Assembly: GCA_028671895.1 (NCBI GenBank)
Contig: CM053813.1
Span: 12,896,001 to 12,960,000 of the forward strand
Origin: Oenanthe sinensis
Taxonomy: Eukaryota > Streptophyta > Magnoliopsida > Apiales > Apiaceae
DNA: 64,000 nt
Direction of reading: 5' to 3'
The translations under genes were made by a program, and so were the position numbers. The notes under the pieces were generated by a model. The model worked only from the letters and a program-made list of their open reading frames with translations, had not been told where the DNA came from and did not search any database. How positions within the stretch are numbered: the first letter of the stretch is position 1; each line of letters begins with the position of its first letter. Below, piece after piece: positions 24,500 through 38,780 of the stretch.

Positions 24500-27400
24500 A
24501 AATATAAAAACAATTCATAACAATTTAAGACTTCATTCTTGACTCGTTCTAACATGGAAACAACTTTTAGCTTCATTCTTTACTCGTTTGAACATGGAAA
24601 CAACTTGTAAACACTTGTAGGAGCATTATTGGCTCGTTTAAACATCAAAACAATTCATAACAATTTGAGGCTTCATTCTAGACTCGTTCGAACTCAGAAA
24701 AAACTTGTAGCTTCATTCTTGACTCGTTTGAACATGGAAACAACTTCTAAACACTTGTAGGGGAATTATTGGCTCGTTTAAACATCAAAACAATTCATAA
24801 CAATTTGAGACTTCATTCTTGAGTCGTTCTTACTCGAAAACAACTTGTAGCTTCATTCTTGACGCATTTGAACATGGAAACAACTTGTAAACACTTGTAG
24901 GAGCATTATTGGCTCGTTTCAACATCAAAACAATTCATAACAATTTGAGGCTTCATTCTTGACTCATTCGAACTCGAAAACAACTTTTATTCTTGACTCG
25001 TTTGAACATGGAAACAACTTGTAAACTCTTGTAGGAACATTATTGGTTCATTTTAACATGAAAACAAGTCATACCAATTTGAGGCTTCATTCTTGACTCG
25101 TTCGAACTCGGAAAAAACGTGTAGCTTCATTCTTGACTCGTTTGAACATGGAAACAACTTGTAAACACTTGTAGGAGCATTATTGGCTCGTTTAAATATC
25201 AAAATAATTCATAACAATTTGAGGCTTCATTCTTGACTCGTTTGAACTCGAAATCAACTTTTAGCTTTATTCTTGACTCGTTTGAACATGGAAACAACTT
25301 CTAAACACTTGTAGGAGCATTATTGGCTCGTTTAAACATCAAAATAATTCAAAACAATTTGAGACTTCATTCTTGAGTCGTTCGAACTCGAAGACAACTA
25401 GTAGCTTCATTCTTGTCTCGTTTGAACATGGAAACAACTTGCAAACACTTGTAGGAGCATTATTGGCTCGTTTAAACATAAAAACAATTCATAACAGTTT
25501 AAGACTTCATTCTTGACTCGTTCTAACATGGAAACAAGTTTAGCTTCATTCTTTACTCGTTTGAACATGAAAACAACTTGTAAACTCTTGTAGGAACATT
25601 GTTGGCTCGTTTAAACATGAAAAAAATTCATAACAATTTGAGGCTTCATTCTTGACTCGTCGAACTCAGAAACAACTTGTAGCTTCATTCTTGACTCGTT
25701 TGAACATGGAAACAACTTCTAAACACTTGTAGGAGCATTATTGGCTCGTTTAAACATCAAAATAATTCATCACAATTTGAGAATTTATTCTTGAGTCGTT
25801 CGAACTCGAAAACAACTTGTAGCTTCATTCATGTCTCGTTCGAACATGGAAACAACTTGTAAACACTTGTAGGAGCATTTTTGACTCGTTTAAACATAAA
25901 AACGATTCATAACAATTTAAGACTTCATTCTTGACTCGTTCTAACATGGAAACAACTTTTAGCTTCATTCTTTACTCGTTTGAACATGGAAACAACTTGT
26001 AAACTCTTGTAGGAACATTGTTGGCTTGTTTAAACATCAAAACAATTCATAACAATTTGAGGCTTCATTCTTGACTCGTTCGAACTCAGAAAAAACTTGT
26101 AGCTTCATTCTTGACTCGTTTGAACATGGAAACAACTTCTAAACACTTGTAGGGTAATTATTGGCTCGTTTAAACATCAAAACAATTCATAATAATTTGA
26201 GACTTCATTCTTGAGTCGTTTGAACTCGAAAACAACTTGTAGCTCCATTCTTGACGCATTTGAACATGGAAACAACTTGTAAACTCTTGTAAGAATATTT
26301 TTGGATCATTTTAACATGAAAACAATTCATAACAATTTGAGGCTTCATTCCTGACTCGTTCGAACTCGGAAACAACTTTTAGCTTCATTATTGACTCGTT
26401 TGAACATGGAAATAACTTGTAGGAGCATTATTGGCTCGTTTAAACATCAAAACAATTCATAACAATTTGAGGCTTCATTCTTGACTCGTTCGAACTCAAA
26501 ATCAACTTTTAGCTTCATTCTTGACTCATTTGAACATGGAAACAACTTGTAAACTCTTGTAAGAATATTTTTGGATCATTTTAACATGAAAACAATTCAT
26601 AACAATTTGAGGCTTCATTCCTGACTCGTTCGAACTCGGAAACAACTTTTAGCTTCATTATTGACTCGTTTGAACATGGAAACAACTTGTTAACACATGT
26701 AGGAGCATTATTGGCTCGTTTAAACATCAAAACAATTCATAACAATTTGAGGCTTCATTCTTGACTCGTTCGAACTCGAAAACAAATTTAGCTTCATTAT
26801 TGACTCGTTTGAACATGGAAACAACTTGTAAACACTTGTAGGAGCGTTATTGGCTCGTTTAAACATCAAAACAATTTAAAACAATTTGAGACTTCATTCT
26901 TATGTCGTTCGAACTCAAAAACAACTTGTAGCTTCATTCTTGCCTCGTTTGAACATGGAAACAACTTGTAAACACTTGTAGGAGCGTTTTTGGCTCGTTT
27001 AAACATAAAAACAATTCATAACAATTTAAGACTTCATTCTTGAGTCGTTCTAACATGGAAACAACTTTTAGCTTCATTCTTTACTCGTTTGAACATGGAA
27101 ACAACTTGTAAACTCTTGTAGGAACATTGTTGGCTCGTTTAAACATCAAAACAATTCATAACAATTTGAGGCTTCATTCTAGACTCGTTCGAACTCAGAA
27201 AAAACTTGTAGTTTCATTCTTGACTCGTTTGAACATGGAAACAACTTCTAAACACTTGTAGGGGAATTATTGGCTCATTTAAACATCAAAACAATTCATA
27301 ACAATTTGAGACTTCATTCTTGAGTCGTTCGAACTCGAAAACAACTTGTAGCTTCATTCTTGACGCATTTGAACATGGAAACAACTTGTAAACACTTGTA

Positions 27401-30400
27401 GGAGCATTATTGGCTCGTTTCAACATCAAAACAATTCATAACAATTTGAGGCTTCATTCTTGACTCATTCGAACTCGAAAACAACTTTTAGCTTCATTCT
27501 TGACTCGTTTGAACATGGAAACAACTTGTAAACTCTTGTAGGAACATTATTGGTTCATTTTAACATGAAAACAAGTCATACCAATTTGAGGCTTCATTCT
27601 TGACTCGTTCGAACTCGGAAAAAACGTGTAGCTTCATTCTTGACTCGTTTGAACATGGAAACAACTTGTAAACACTTGTAGGAGCATTATTGGCTCGTTT
27701 AAATATCAAAATGATTCATAACAATTTGAGGCTTCATTCTTGACTCGTTTGAACTCGAAATCAACTTTTAGCTTTATTCTTGACTCGTTTGAACATGGAA
27801 ACAACTTCTAAACACTTGTAGGAGCATTATTGGCTCGTTTAAACATCAAAATAATTCAAAACAATTTGAGACTTCATTCTTGAGTCGTTCGAACTCGAAG
27901 ACAACTAGTAGCTTCATTCTTGTCTCGTTTGAACATGGAAACAACTTGCAAACACTTGTAGGAGCATTATTGGCTCGTTTAAACATAAAAACAATTCATA
28001 ACAATTTAAGACTTCATTCTTGACTCGTTCTAACATGGAAACAAGTTTAGCTTCATTCTTTACTCGTTTGAACATGAAAACAACTTGTAAACTCTTGTAG
28101 GAACATTCTTGGCTCGTTTAAACATGAAAAAAATTCATAACAATTTGAGGCTTAATTCTTGACTCGTCGAACTCAGAAACAATTTGTAGCTTCATTCTTG
28201 ACTCGTTTGAACATGGAAACAACTTCTAAACACTTATAGGAGCATTATTGGCTCGTTTAAACATCGAAATAATTCATCACAATTTGAGAATTTATTCTTG
28301 ACTAGTTCGAACTAGAAAACAACTTGTAGCTTCATTCTTGACGCATTTGAACATGGAAACAACTTGTAAACACTTGTAGGAGCATTATTGGCTCGTTTAA
28401 ACATCAAAACAATTTAAAACAATTTGAGACTTCATTCTTATGTCGTTCGAACTCAAAAACAACTTGTAGCTTCATTCTTGCCTCGTTTGAACATGGAAAC
28501 AACTTGTAAACACTTGTAGGAGCGTTTTTGGCTCGTTTAAACATAAAAACAATTAATAACAATTTAAGACTTCATTCTTGACTCGTTCTAACATGGAAAC
28601 AACTTTTAGCTTCATTCTTTACTCGTTTGAACATGGAAACAACTTGTAAACTCTTGTAGGAACATTGTTGGCTCGTTTAAACATCAAAACAATTCATAAC
28701 AATTTGAGGCTTCATTCTAGACTCGTTCGAACTCAGAAAAAACTTGTAGCTTCATTCTTGACTCGTTTGAACATGGAAACAACTTCTAAACACTTGTAGG
28801 GGAATTATTGGCTCGTTTAAACATCAAAACAATTCATAACAATTTGAGACTTCATTCTTGAGTCGTTCGAACTCGAAAACAACTTGTATCTTCATTCTTG
28901 ACGCATTTGAACATGGAAACAACTTGTAAACACTTGTAGGAGCATTATTGGCTCGTTTCAACATCAAAACAATTCATAACAATTTGAGGCTTCATTCTTG
29001 ACTCATTCGAACTCGAAAACAACTTTTAGCTTCATTCTTGACTCGTTTGAACATGGAAACAACCTGTAAACTCTTGTAGGAACATTATTGGTTCATTTTA
29101 ACATGAAAACAAGTCATACCAATTTGAGGCTTCATTCTTGACTCGTTCGAACTCGGAAAAAATGTGTAGCTTCATTCTTGACTCGTTTGAACAAGGAAAC
29201 AACTTGTAAACACTTGTAGGAGCATTATTGGCTCGTTTAAATATCAAAATGATTCATAACAATTTGAGGCTTCATTCTTGACTCGTTTGAACTCGAAATC
29301 AACTTTTAGCTTTATTCTTGACTCGTTTGAACATGGAAACAACTTCTAAACACTTGTAGGAGCATTATTGGCTCGTTTAAACATCAAAATAATTCAAAAC
29401 AATTTGAGACTTCATTCTTGAGTCGTTCGAACTCGAAGACAACTAGTAGCTTCATTCTTGTCTCGTTTGAACATGGAAACAACTTGCAAACACTTGTAGG
29501 AGCATTATTGGCTCGTTTAAACATAAAAACAATTCATAACAATTTAAGACTTCATTCTTGACTCGTTCTAACATGGAAACAAGTTTAGCTTCATTCTTTA
29601 CTCGTTTGAACATGAAAACAACTTGTAAACTCTTGTAGGAACATTCTTGGCTCGTTTAAACATGAAAAAAATTCATAACAATTTGAGGCTTAATTCTTGA
29701 CTCGTCGAACTCAGAAACAATTTGTAGCTTCATTCTTGACTCGTTTGAACATGGAAACAACTTCTAAACACTTGTACGAGCATTATTGGCTCGTTTAAAC
29801 ATCAAAATAATTCATCACAATTTGAGAATTTATTCTTGACTCGTTCGAACTAGAAAACAACTTGTAGCTTCATTCTTGACGCATTTGAAAATGGAAACAA
29901 CTTGTGAACACTTGTAGGAGCATTATTGGCTCGTTTAAACATCAAAACAATTCATAACAATTTGAGGCTTCATTCTTGACTCGTTCTAACATGGAAACAA
30001 CTTTTAGCTTCATTCTTTACTCGTTTGAACATGGAAACAACTTGTAAACTCTTGTAGGAACATTGTTGGCTCGTTTAAACATCAAAACAATTCATAACAA
30101 TTTGAGGCTTCATTCTAGACTCGTTCGAACTCAGAAAAAACTTGTAGCTTCATTCTTGACTCGTTTGAACATGGAAACAACTTCTAAACACTTGTAGGGG
30201 AATTATTGGCTCATTTAAACATCAAAACAATTCATAACAATTTGAGACTTCATTCTTGAGTCGTTCGAACTCGAAAACAACTTGTAGCTTCATTCTTGAC
30301 GCATTTGAACATGGAAACAACTTGTAAACACTTGTAGGAGCATTATTGGCTCGTTTCAACATCAAAACAATTCATAACAATTTGAGGCTTCATTCTTGAC

Positions 30401-33400
30401 TCATTCGAACTCGAAAACAACTTTTAGCTTCATTCTTGACTCGTTTGAACATGGAAACAACTTGTAAACTCTTGTAGGAACATTATTGGTTCATTTTAAC
30501 ATGAAAACAAGTCATACCAATTTGAAGCTTCTTTCTTGACTCGTTCGAACTCGGAAAAAACGTGTAGCTTCATTCTTGACTCGTTTGAACATGGAAACAA
30601 CTTGTAAACACTTGTAGGAGCATTATTGGCTCGTTTAAATATCAAAATGATTCATAACAATTTGAGGCTTCATTCTTGAGTCGTTTGAACTCGAAATCAA
30701 CTTTTAGCTTTATTCTTGACTCGTTTGAACATGGAAACAACTTCTAAACACTTGTAGGAGCATTATTGGCTCGTTTAAACATCAAAATAATTCAAAACAA
30801 TTTGAGACTTCATTCTTCAGTCGTTCGAACTCGAAGACAACTAGTAGCTTCATTCTTGTCTCGTTTGAACATGGAAACAACTTGCAAACACTTGTAGGAG
30901 CATTATTGGCTCGTTTAAACATAAAAACAATTCATAACAATTTAAGACTTCATTCTTGACTCGTTCTAACATGGAAACAAGTTTAGCTTCATTCTTTACT
31001 CGTTTGAACATGAAAACAACTTGTAAACTCTTGTAGGAACATTCTTGGCTCGTTTAAACATGAAAAAAATTCATAACAATTTGAGGCTTAATTCTTGACT
31101 CGTCGAACTCAGAAACAATTTGTAGCTTCATTCTTGACTCGTTTGAACATGGAAACAACTTCTAAACACTTATAGGAGCATTATTGGCTCGTTTAAACAT
31201 CGAAATAATTCATCACAATTTGAGAATTTATTCTTGACTAGTTCGAACTAGAAAACAACTTGTAGCTTCATTCTTGACGCATTTGAACATGGAAACAACT
31301 TGTAAACACTTGTAGGAGCATTATTGGCTCGTTTAAACATCAAAACAATTTAAAACAATTTGAGACTTCATTCTTATGTCGTTCGAACTCAAAAACAACT
31401 TGTAGCTTCATTCTTGCCTCGTTTGAACATGGAAACAACTTGTAAACACTTGTAGGAGCGTTTTTGGCTCGTTTAAACATAAAAACAATTAATAACAATT
31501 TAAGACTTCATTCTTGACTCGTTCTAACATGGAAACAACTTTTAGCTTCATTCTTTACTCGTTTGAACATGGAAACAACTTGTAAACTCTTGTAGGAACA
31601 TTCTTGGCTCGTTTAAACATCAAAACAATTCATAACAATTTGAGGCTTCATTCTAGACTCGTTCGAACTCAGAAAAAACTTGTAGCTTCATTCTTGACTC
31701 GTTTGAACATGGAAACAACTTCTAAACACTTGTAGGGGAATTATTGGCTCGTTTAAACATCAAAACAATTCATAACAATTTGAGACTTCATTCTTGAGTC
31801 GTTCGAACTCGAAAACAACTTGTATCTTCATTCTTGACGCATTTGAACATGGAAACAACTTGTAAACACTTGTAGGAGCATTATTGGCTCGTTTCAACAT
31901 CAAAACAATTCATAACAATTTGAGGCGTCATTCTTGACTCATTCGAACTCGAAAACAACTTTTAGCTTCATTCTTGACTCGTTTGAACATGGAAACAACT
32001 TGTAAACTCTTGTAGGAACATTATTGGTTCATTTTAACATGAAAACAAGTCATACCAATTTGAGGCTTCATTCTTGACTCGTTCGAACTCGGAAAAAATG
32101 TGTAGCTTCATTCTTGACTCGTTTGAACAAGGAAACAACTTGTAAACACTTGTAGGAGCATTATTGGCTCGTTTAAATATCAAAATGATTCATAACAATT
32201 TGAGGCTTCATTCTTGACTCGTTTGAACTCGAAATCAACTTTTAGCTTTATTCTTGACTCGTTTGAACATGGAAACAACTTCTAAACACTTGTAGGAGCA
32301 TTATTGGCTCGTTTAAACATCAAAATAATTCAAAACAATTTGAGACTTCATTCTTGAGTCGTTCGAACTCGAAGACAACTAGTAGCTTCATTCTTGTCTC
32401 GTTTGAACATGGAAACAACTTGCAAACACTTGTAGGAGCATTATTGGCTCGTTTAAACATAAAAACAATTCATAACAATTTAAGACTTCATTCTTGACTC
32501 GTTCTAACATGGAAACAAGTTTAGCTTCATTCTTTACTCGTTTGAACATGAAAATAACTTGTAAACTCTTGTAGGAACATTCTTGGCTCGTTTAAACATG
32601 AAAAAAATTCATAACAATTTGAGGCTTAATTCTTGACTCGTCCAACTCAGAAACAATTTGTAGCTTCATTCTTGACTCGTTTGAACATGGAAACAACTTC
32701 TAAACACTTATAGGAGCATTATTGGCTCGTTTAAACATCGAAATAATTCATCACAATTTGAGAATTTATTCTTGACTCGTTCGAACTAGAAAACAACTTG
32801 TAGCTTCATTCTTGACGCATTTGAACATGGAAACAACTTGTGAACACTTGTAGGAGCATTATTGGCTCGTTTAAACATCAAAACAATTCATAACAATTTG
32901 AGGCTTCATTCTTGACTCGTTCTAACATGGAAACAACTTTTAGCTTCATTCTTTACTCGTTTGAACATGGAAACAACTTGTAAACTCTTGTAGGAACATT
33001 GTTGGCTCGTTTAAACATCAAAACAATTCATAACAATTTGAGGCTTCATTCTAGACTCGTTCGAACTCAGAAAAAACTTGTAGCTTCATTCTTGACTCGT
33101 TTGAACATGGAAACAACTTCTAAACACTTGTAGGGGAATTATTGGCTCATTTAAACATCAAAACAATTCATAACAATTTGACACTTCATTCTTGAGTCGT
33201 TCGAACTCGAAAACAACTTGTAGCTTCATTCTTGACGCATTTGAACATGGAAACAACTTGTAAACACTTGTAGGAGCATTATTGGCTCGTTTCAACATCA
33301 AAACAATTCATAACAATTTGAGGCTTCATTCTTGACTCATTCGAACTCGAAAACAACTTTTAGCTTCATTCTTGACTCGTTTGAACATGGAAACAACTTG

Positions 33401-36400
33401 TAAACTCTTGTAGGAACATTATTGGTTCATTTTAACATGAAAACAAGTCATACCAATTTGAGGCTTCATTCTTGACTCGTTCGAACTCGGAAAAAACGTG
33501 TAGCTTCATTCTTGACTCGTTTGAACATGGAAACAACTTGTAAACACTTGTAGGAGCATTATTGGCTCGTTTAAATATCAAAATGATTCATAACAATTTG
33601 AGGCTTCATTCTTGACTCGTTTGAACTCGAAATCAACTTTTAGCTTTATTCTTGACTCGTTTGAACATGGAAACAACTTCTAAACACTTGTAGGAGCATT
33701 ATTGGCTCGTTTAAACATCAAAATAATTCAAAACAATTTGAGACTTCATTCTTGAGTCGTTCGAACTCGAAGACAACTAGTAGCTTCATTCTTGTCTCGT
33801 TTGAACATGGAAACAACTTGCAAACACTTGTAGGAGCATTATTGGCTCGTTTAAACATAAAAACAATTCATAACAATTTAAGACTTCATTCTTGACTCGT
33901 TCTAACATGGAAACAAGTTTAGCTTCATTCTTTACTCGTTTGAACATGAAAATAACTTGTAAACTCTTGTAGGAACATTCTTGGCTCGTTTAAACATGAA
34001 AAAAATTCATAACAATTTGAGGCTTAATTCTTGACTCGTCGAACTCAGAAACAATTTGTAGCTTCATTCTTGACTCGTTTGAACATGGAAACAACTTCTA
34101 AACACTTATAGGAGCATTATTGGCTCGTTTAAACATCGAAATAATTCATCACAATTTGAGAATTTATTCTTGACTAGTTCGAACTAGAAAACAACTTGTA
34201 GCTTCATTCTTGACGCATTTGAACATGGAAACAACTTGTAAACACTTGTAGGAGCATTATTGGCTCGTTTAAACATCAAAACAATTTAAAACAATTTGAG
34301 ACTTCATTCTTATGTCGTTCGAACTCAAAAACAACTTGTAGCTTCATTCTTGCCTCGTTTGAACATGGAAACAACTTGTAAACACTTGTAGGAGCGTTTT
34401 TGGCTCGTTTAAACATAAAAACAATTAATAACAATTTAAGACTTCATTCTTGACTCGTTCTAACATGGAAACAACTTTTAGCTTCATTCTTTACTCGTTT
34501 GAACATGGAAACAACTTGTAAACTCTTGTAGGAACATTGTTGGCTCGTTTAAACATCAAAACAATTCATAACAATTTGAGGCTTCATTCTAGACTCGTTC
34601 GAACTCAGAAAAAACTTGTAGCTTCATTCTTGACTCGTTTGAACATGGAAACAACTTCTAAACACTTGTAGGGGAATTATTGGCTCGTTTAAACATCAAA
34701 ACAATTCATAACAATTTGAGACTTCATTCTTGAGTCGTTCGAACTCGAAAACAACTTGTATCTTCATTCTTGACGCATTTGAACATGGAAACAACTTGTA
34801 AACACTTGTAGGAGCATTATTGGCTCGTTTCAACATCAAAACAATTCATAACAATTTGAGGCTTCATTCTTGACTCATTCGAACTCGAAAACAACTTTTA
34901 GCTTCATTCTTGACTCGTTTGAACATGGAAACAACTTGTAAACTCTTGTAGGAACATTATTGGTTCATTTTAACATGAAAACAAGTCATACCAATTTGAG
35001 GCTTCATTCTTGACTCGTTCGAACTCGGAAAAAATGTGTAGCTTCATTCTTGACTCGTTTGAACAAGGAAACAACTTGTAAACACTTGTAGGAGCATTAT
35101 TGGCTCGTTTAAATATCAAAATGATTCATAACAATTTGAGGCTTCATTCTTGACTCGTTTGAACTCGAAATCAACTTTTAGCTTTATTCTTGACTCGTTT
35201 GAACATGGAAACAACTTCTAAACACTTGTAGGAGCATTATTGGCTCGTTTAAACATCAAAATAATTCAAAACAATTTGAGACTTCATTCTTGAGTCGTTC
35301 GAACTCGAAGACAACTAGTAGCTTCATTCTTGTCTCGTTTGAACATGGAAACAACTTGCAAACACTTGTAGGAGCATTATTGGCTCGTTTAAACATAAAA
35401 ACAATTCATAACAATTTAAGACTTCATTCTTGGCTCGTTCTAACATGGAAACAAGTTTAGCTTCATTCTTTACTCGTTTGAACATGAAAACAACTTGTAA
35501 ACTCTTGTAGGAACATTCTTGGCTCGTTTAAACATGAAAAAAATTCATAACAATTTGAGGCTTAATTCTTGACTCGTCGAACTCAGAAACAATTTGTAGC
35601 TTCATTCTTGACTCGTTTGAACATGGAAACAACTTCTAAACACTTGTACGAGCATTATTGGCTCGTTTAAACATCAAAATAATTCATCACAATTTGAGAA
35701 TTTATTCTTGACTCGTTCGAACTAGAAAACAACTTGTAGCTTCATTCTTGACGCATTTGAACATGGAAACAACTTGTGAACACTTGTAGGAGCATTATTG
35801 GCTCGTTTAAACATCAAAACAATTCATAACAATTTGAGGCTTCATTCTTGACTCGTTCTAACATGGAAACAACTTTTAGCTTCATTCTTTACTCGTTTGA
35901 ACATGGAAACAACTTGTAAACTCTTGTAGGAACATTGTTGGCTCGTTTAAACATCAAAACAATTCATAACAATTTGAGGCTTCATTCTAGACTCGTTCGA
36001 ACTCAGAAAAAACTTGTAGCTTCATTCTTGACTCGTTTGAACATGGAAACAACTTCTAAACACTTGTAGGGGAATTATTGGCTCATTTAAACATCAAAAC
36101 AATTCATAACAATTTGAGACTTCATTCTTGAGTCGTTCGAACTCGAAAACAACTTGTAGCTTCATTCTTGACGCATTTGAACATGGAAACAACTTGTAAA
36201 CACTTGTAGGAGCATTATTGGCTCGTTTCAACATCAAAACAATTCATAACAATTTGAGGCTTCATTCTTGACTCATTCGAACTCGAAAACAACTTTTAGC
36301 TTCATTCTTGACTCGTTTGAACATGGAAACAACTTGTAAACTCTTGTAGGAACATTATTGGTTCATTTTAACATGAAAACAAGTCATACCAATTTGAGGC

Positions 36401-38780
36401 TTCATTCTTGACTCGTTCGAACTCGGAAAAAACGTGTAGCTTCATTCTTGACTCGTTTGAACATGGAAACAACTTGTAAACACTTGTAGGAGCATTATTG
36501 GCTCGTTTAAATATCAAAATGATTCATAACAATTTGAGGCTTCATTCTTGACTCGTTTGAACTCGAAATCAACTTTTAGCTTTATTCTTGACTCGTTTGA
36601 ACATGGAAACAACTTCTAAACACTTGTAGGAGCATTATTGGCTCGTTTAAACATCAAAATAATTCAAAACAATTTGAGACTTCATTCTTGAGTCGTTCGA
36701 ACTCGAAGACAACTAGTAGCTTCATTCTTGTCTCGTTTGAACATGGAAACAACTTGCAAATACTTGTAGGAGCATTATTGGCTCGTTTAAACATAAAAAC
36801 AATTCATAACAATTTAAGACTTCATTCTTGACTCGTTCTAACATGGAAACAAGTTTAGCTTCATTCTTTACTCGTTTGAACATGAAAACAACTTGTAAAC
36901 TCTTGTAGGAACATTGTTGGCTCGTTTAAACATGAAAAAAATTCATAACAATTTGAGGCTTAATTCTTGACTCGTCGAACTCAGAAACAATTTGTAGCTT
37001 CATTCTTGACTCGTTTGAACATGGAAACAACTTCTAAACACTTATAGGAGCATTATTGGCTCGTTTAAACATCAAAATAATTCATCACAATTTGAGAATT
37101 TATTCTTGACTCGTTCGAACTAGAAAACAACTTGTAGCTTCATTCTTGACGCATTTGAACATGGAAACAACTTGTAAACACTTGTAGGAGCATTATTGGC
37201 TCGTTTAAACATCAAAACAATTTAAAACAATTTGAGACTTCATTCTTATGTCGTTCGAACTCAAAAACAACTTGTAGCTTCATTCTTGCCTCGTCTGAAC
37301 ATGGAAACAACTTGTAAACACTTGTAGGAGCGTTTTTGGCTCGTTTAAACATAAAAACAATTCATAACAATTTAAGACTTCATTCTTGACTCGTTCTAAC
37401 ATGGAAACAACTTTTAGCTTCATTCTTTACTCGTTTGAACATGGAAACAACTTGTAAACTCTTGTAGGAACATTGTTGGCTTGTTTAAACATCAAAACAA
37501 TTCATAACAATTTGAGGCTTCATTCTAGACTCGTTCGAACTCAGAAAAAACTTGTAGCTTCATTCTTGACTCGTTTGAACATGAAAACAACTTCTAAACA
37601 CTTGTAGGGGAATTATTGGCTCGTTTAAACATCAAAACAATTCATAACAATTTGAGACTTCATTCTTGAGTCGTTCGAACTCGAAAACAACTTGTAGCTT
37701 CATTCTTGACGCATTTGAACATGGAAACAACTTGTAAACACTTGTAGGAGCATTATTGGCTCGTTTCAACATCAAAACAATTCATAACAATTTGAGGCTT
37801 CATTCTTGACTCATTCGAACTCGAAAACAACTTTTAGCTTCATTCTTGACTCGTTTGAACATGGAAACAACTTGTAAACTCTTGTAGGAACATTATTGGT
37901 TCATTTTAACATGAAAACAAGTCATACCAATTTGAGGCTTCATTCTTGACTCGTTCGAACTCGGAAAAAACGTGTAGCTTCATTCTTGACTCGTTTGAAC
38001 ATGGAAACAACTTGTAAACACTTGTAGGAGCATTATTGGCTCGTTTAAATATCAAAATGATTCATAACAATTTGAGGCTTCATTCTTGACTCGTTTGAAC
38101 TCGAAATCAACTTTTAGCTTTATTCTTGACTCGTTTGAACATGGAAACAACTTCTAAACACTTGTAGGAGCATTATTGGCTCGTTTAAACATCAAAATAA
38201 TTCAAAACAATTTGAGACTTCATTCTTGAGTCGTTCGAACTCGAAGACAACTAGTAGCTTCATTCTTGTCTCGTTTGAACATGGAAACAACTTGCAAACA
38301 CTTGTAGGAGCATTATTGGCTCGTTTAAACATAAAAACAATTCATAACAATTTAAGACTTCATTCTTGACTCGTTCTAACATGGAAACAAGTTTAGCTTC
38401 ATTCTTTACTCATTTGAACATGAAAACAACTTGTAAACTCTTGTAGGAACATTGTTGGCTTGTTTAAACATGAAAAAAATTCATAACAATTTGAGGCTTC
38501 ATTCTTGACTCGTCGAACTCAGAAACAATTTGTAGCTTCATTCTTGACTCGTTTGAACATGGAAACAACTTCTAAACACTTATAGGAGCATTATTGGCTC
38601 GTTTAAACATCAAAATAATTCATCACAATTTGAGAATTTATTCTTGACTCGTTCGAACTAGAAAACAACTTGTAGCTTCATTCTTGACGCATTTGAACAT
38701 GGAAACAACTTGTGAACACTTGTAGGAGCATTATTGGCTCGTTTAAACATCAAAACAATTCATAACAATTTGAGGCTTCA
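24500..38780 (+). repeat. Higher-order repeat block, 2,936-bp unit (21 monomers)
   Basis: A diagnostic variant (CTCGGAAAAAACGTG or its ATGTG form) has its second G at 25111, 27618, 29156, 30554, 32092, 33490, 35028, 36426 and 37964. After the first step (2,507) the steps alternate 1,538 and 1,398, giving a constant 2,936-bp unit: an 11-mer block plus a 10-mer block. The ACGTG and ATGTG forms also alternate up to the last step. Full units are 27618-30553, 30554-33489 and 33490-36425, with a partial one to about 38780. Copies look about 99% identical. The 11-mer block has one additional monomer, with a CTTATGTCGTTCGAAC variant. Confidence 0.85.
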
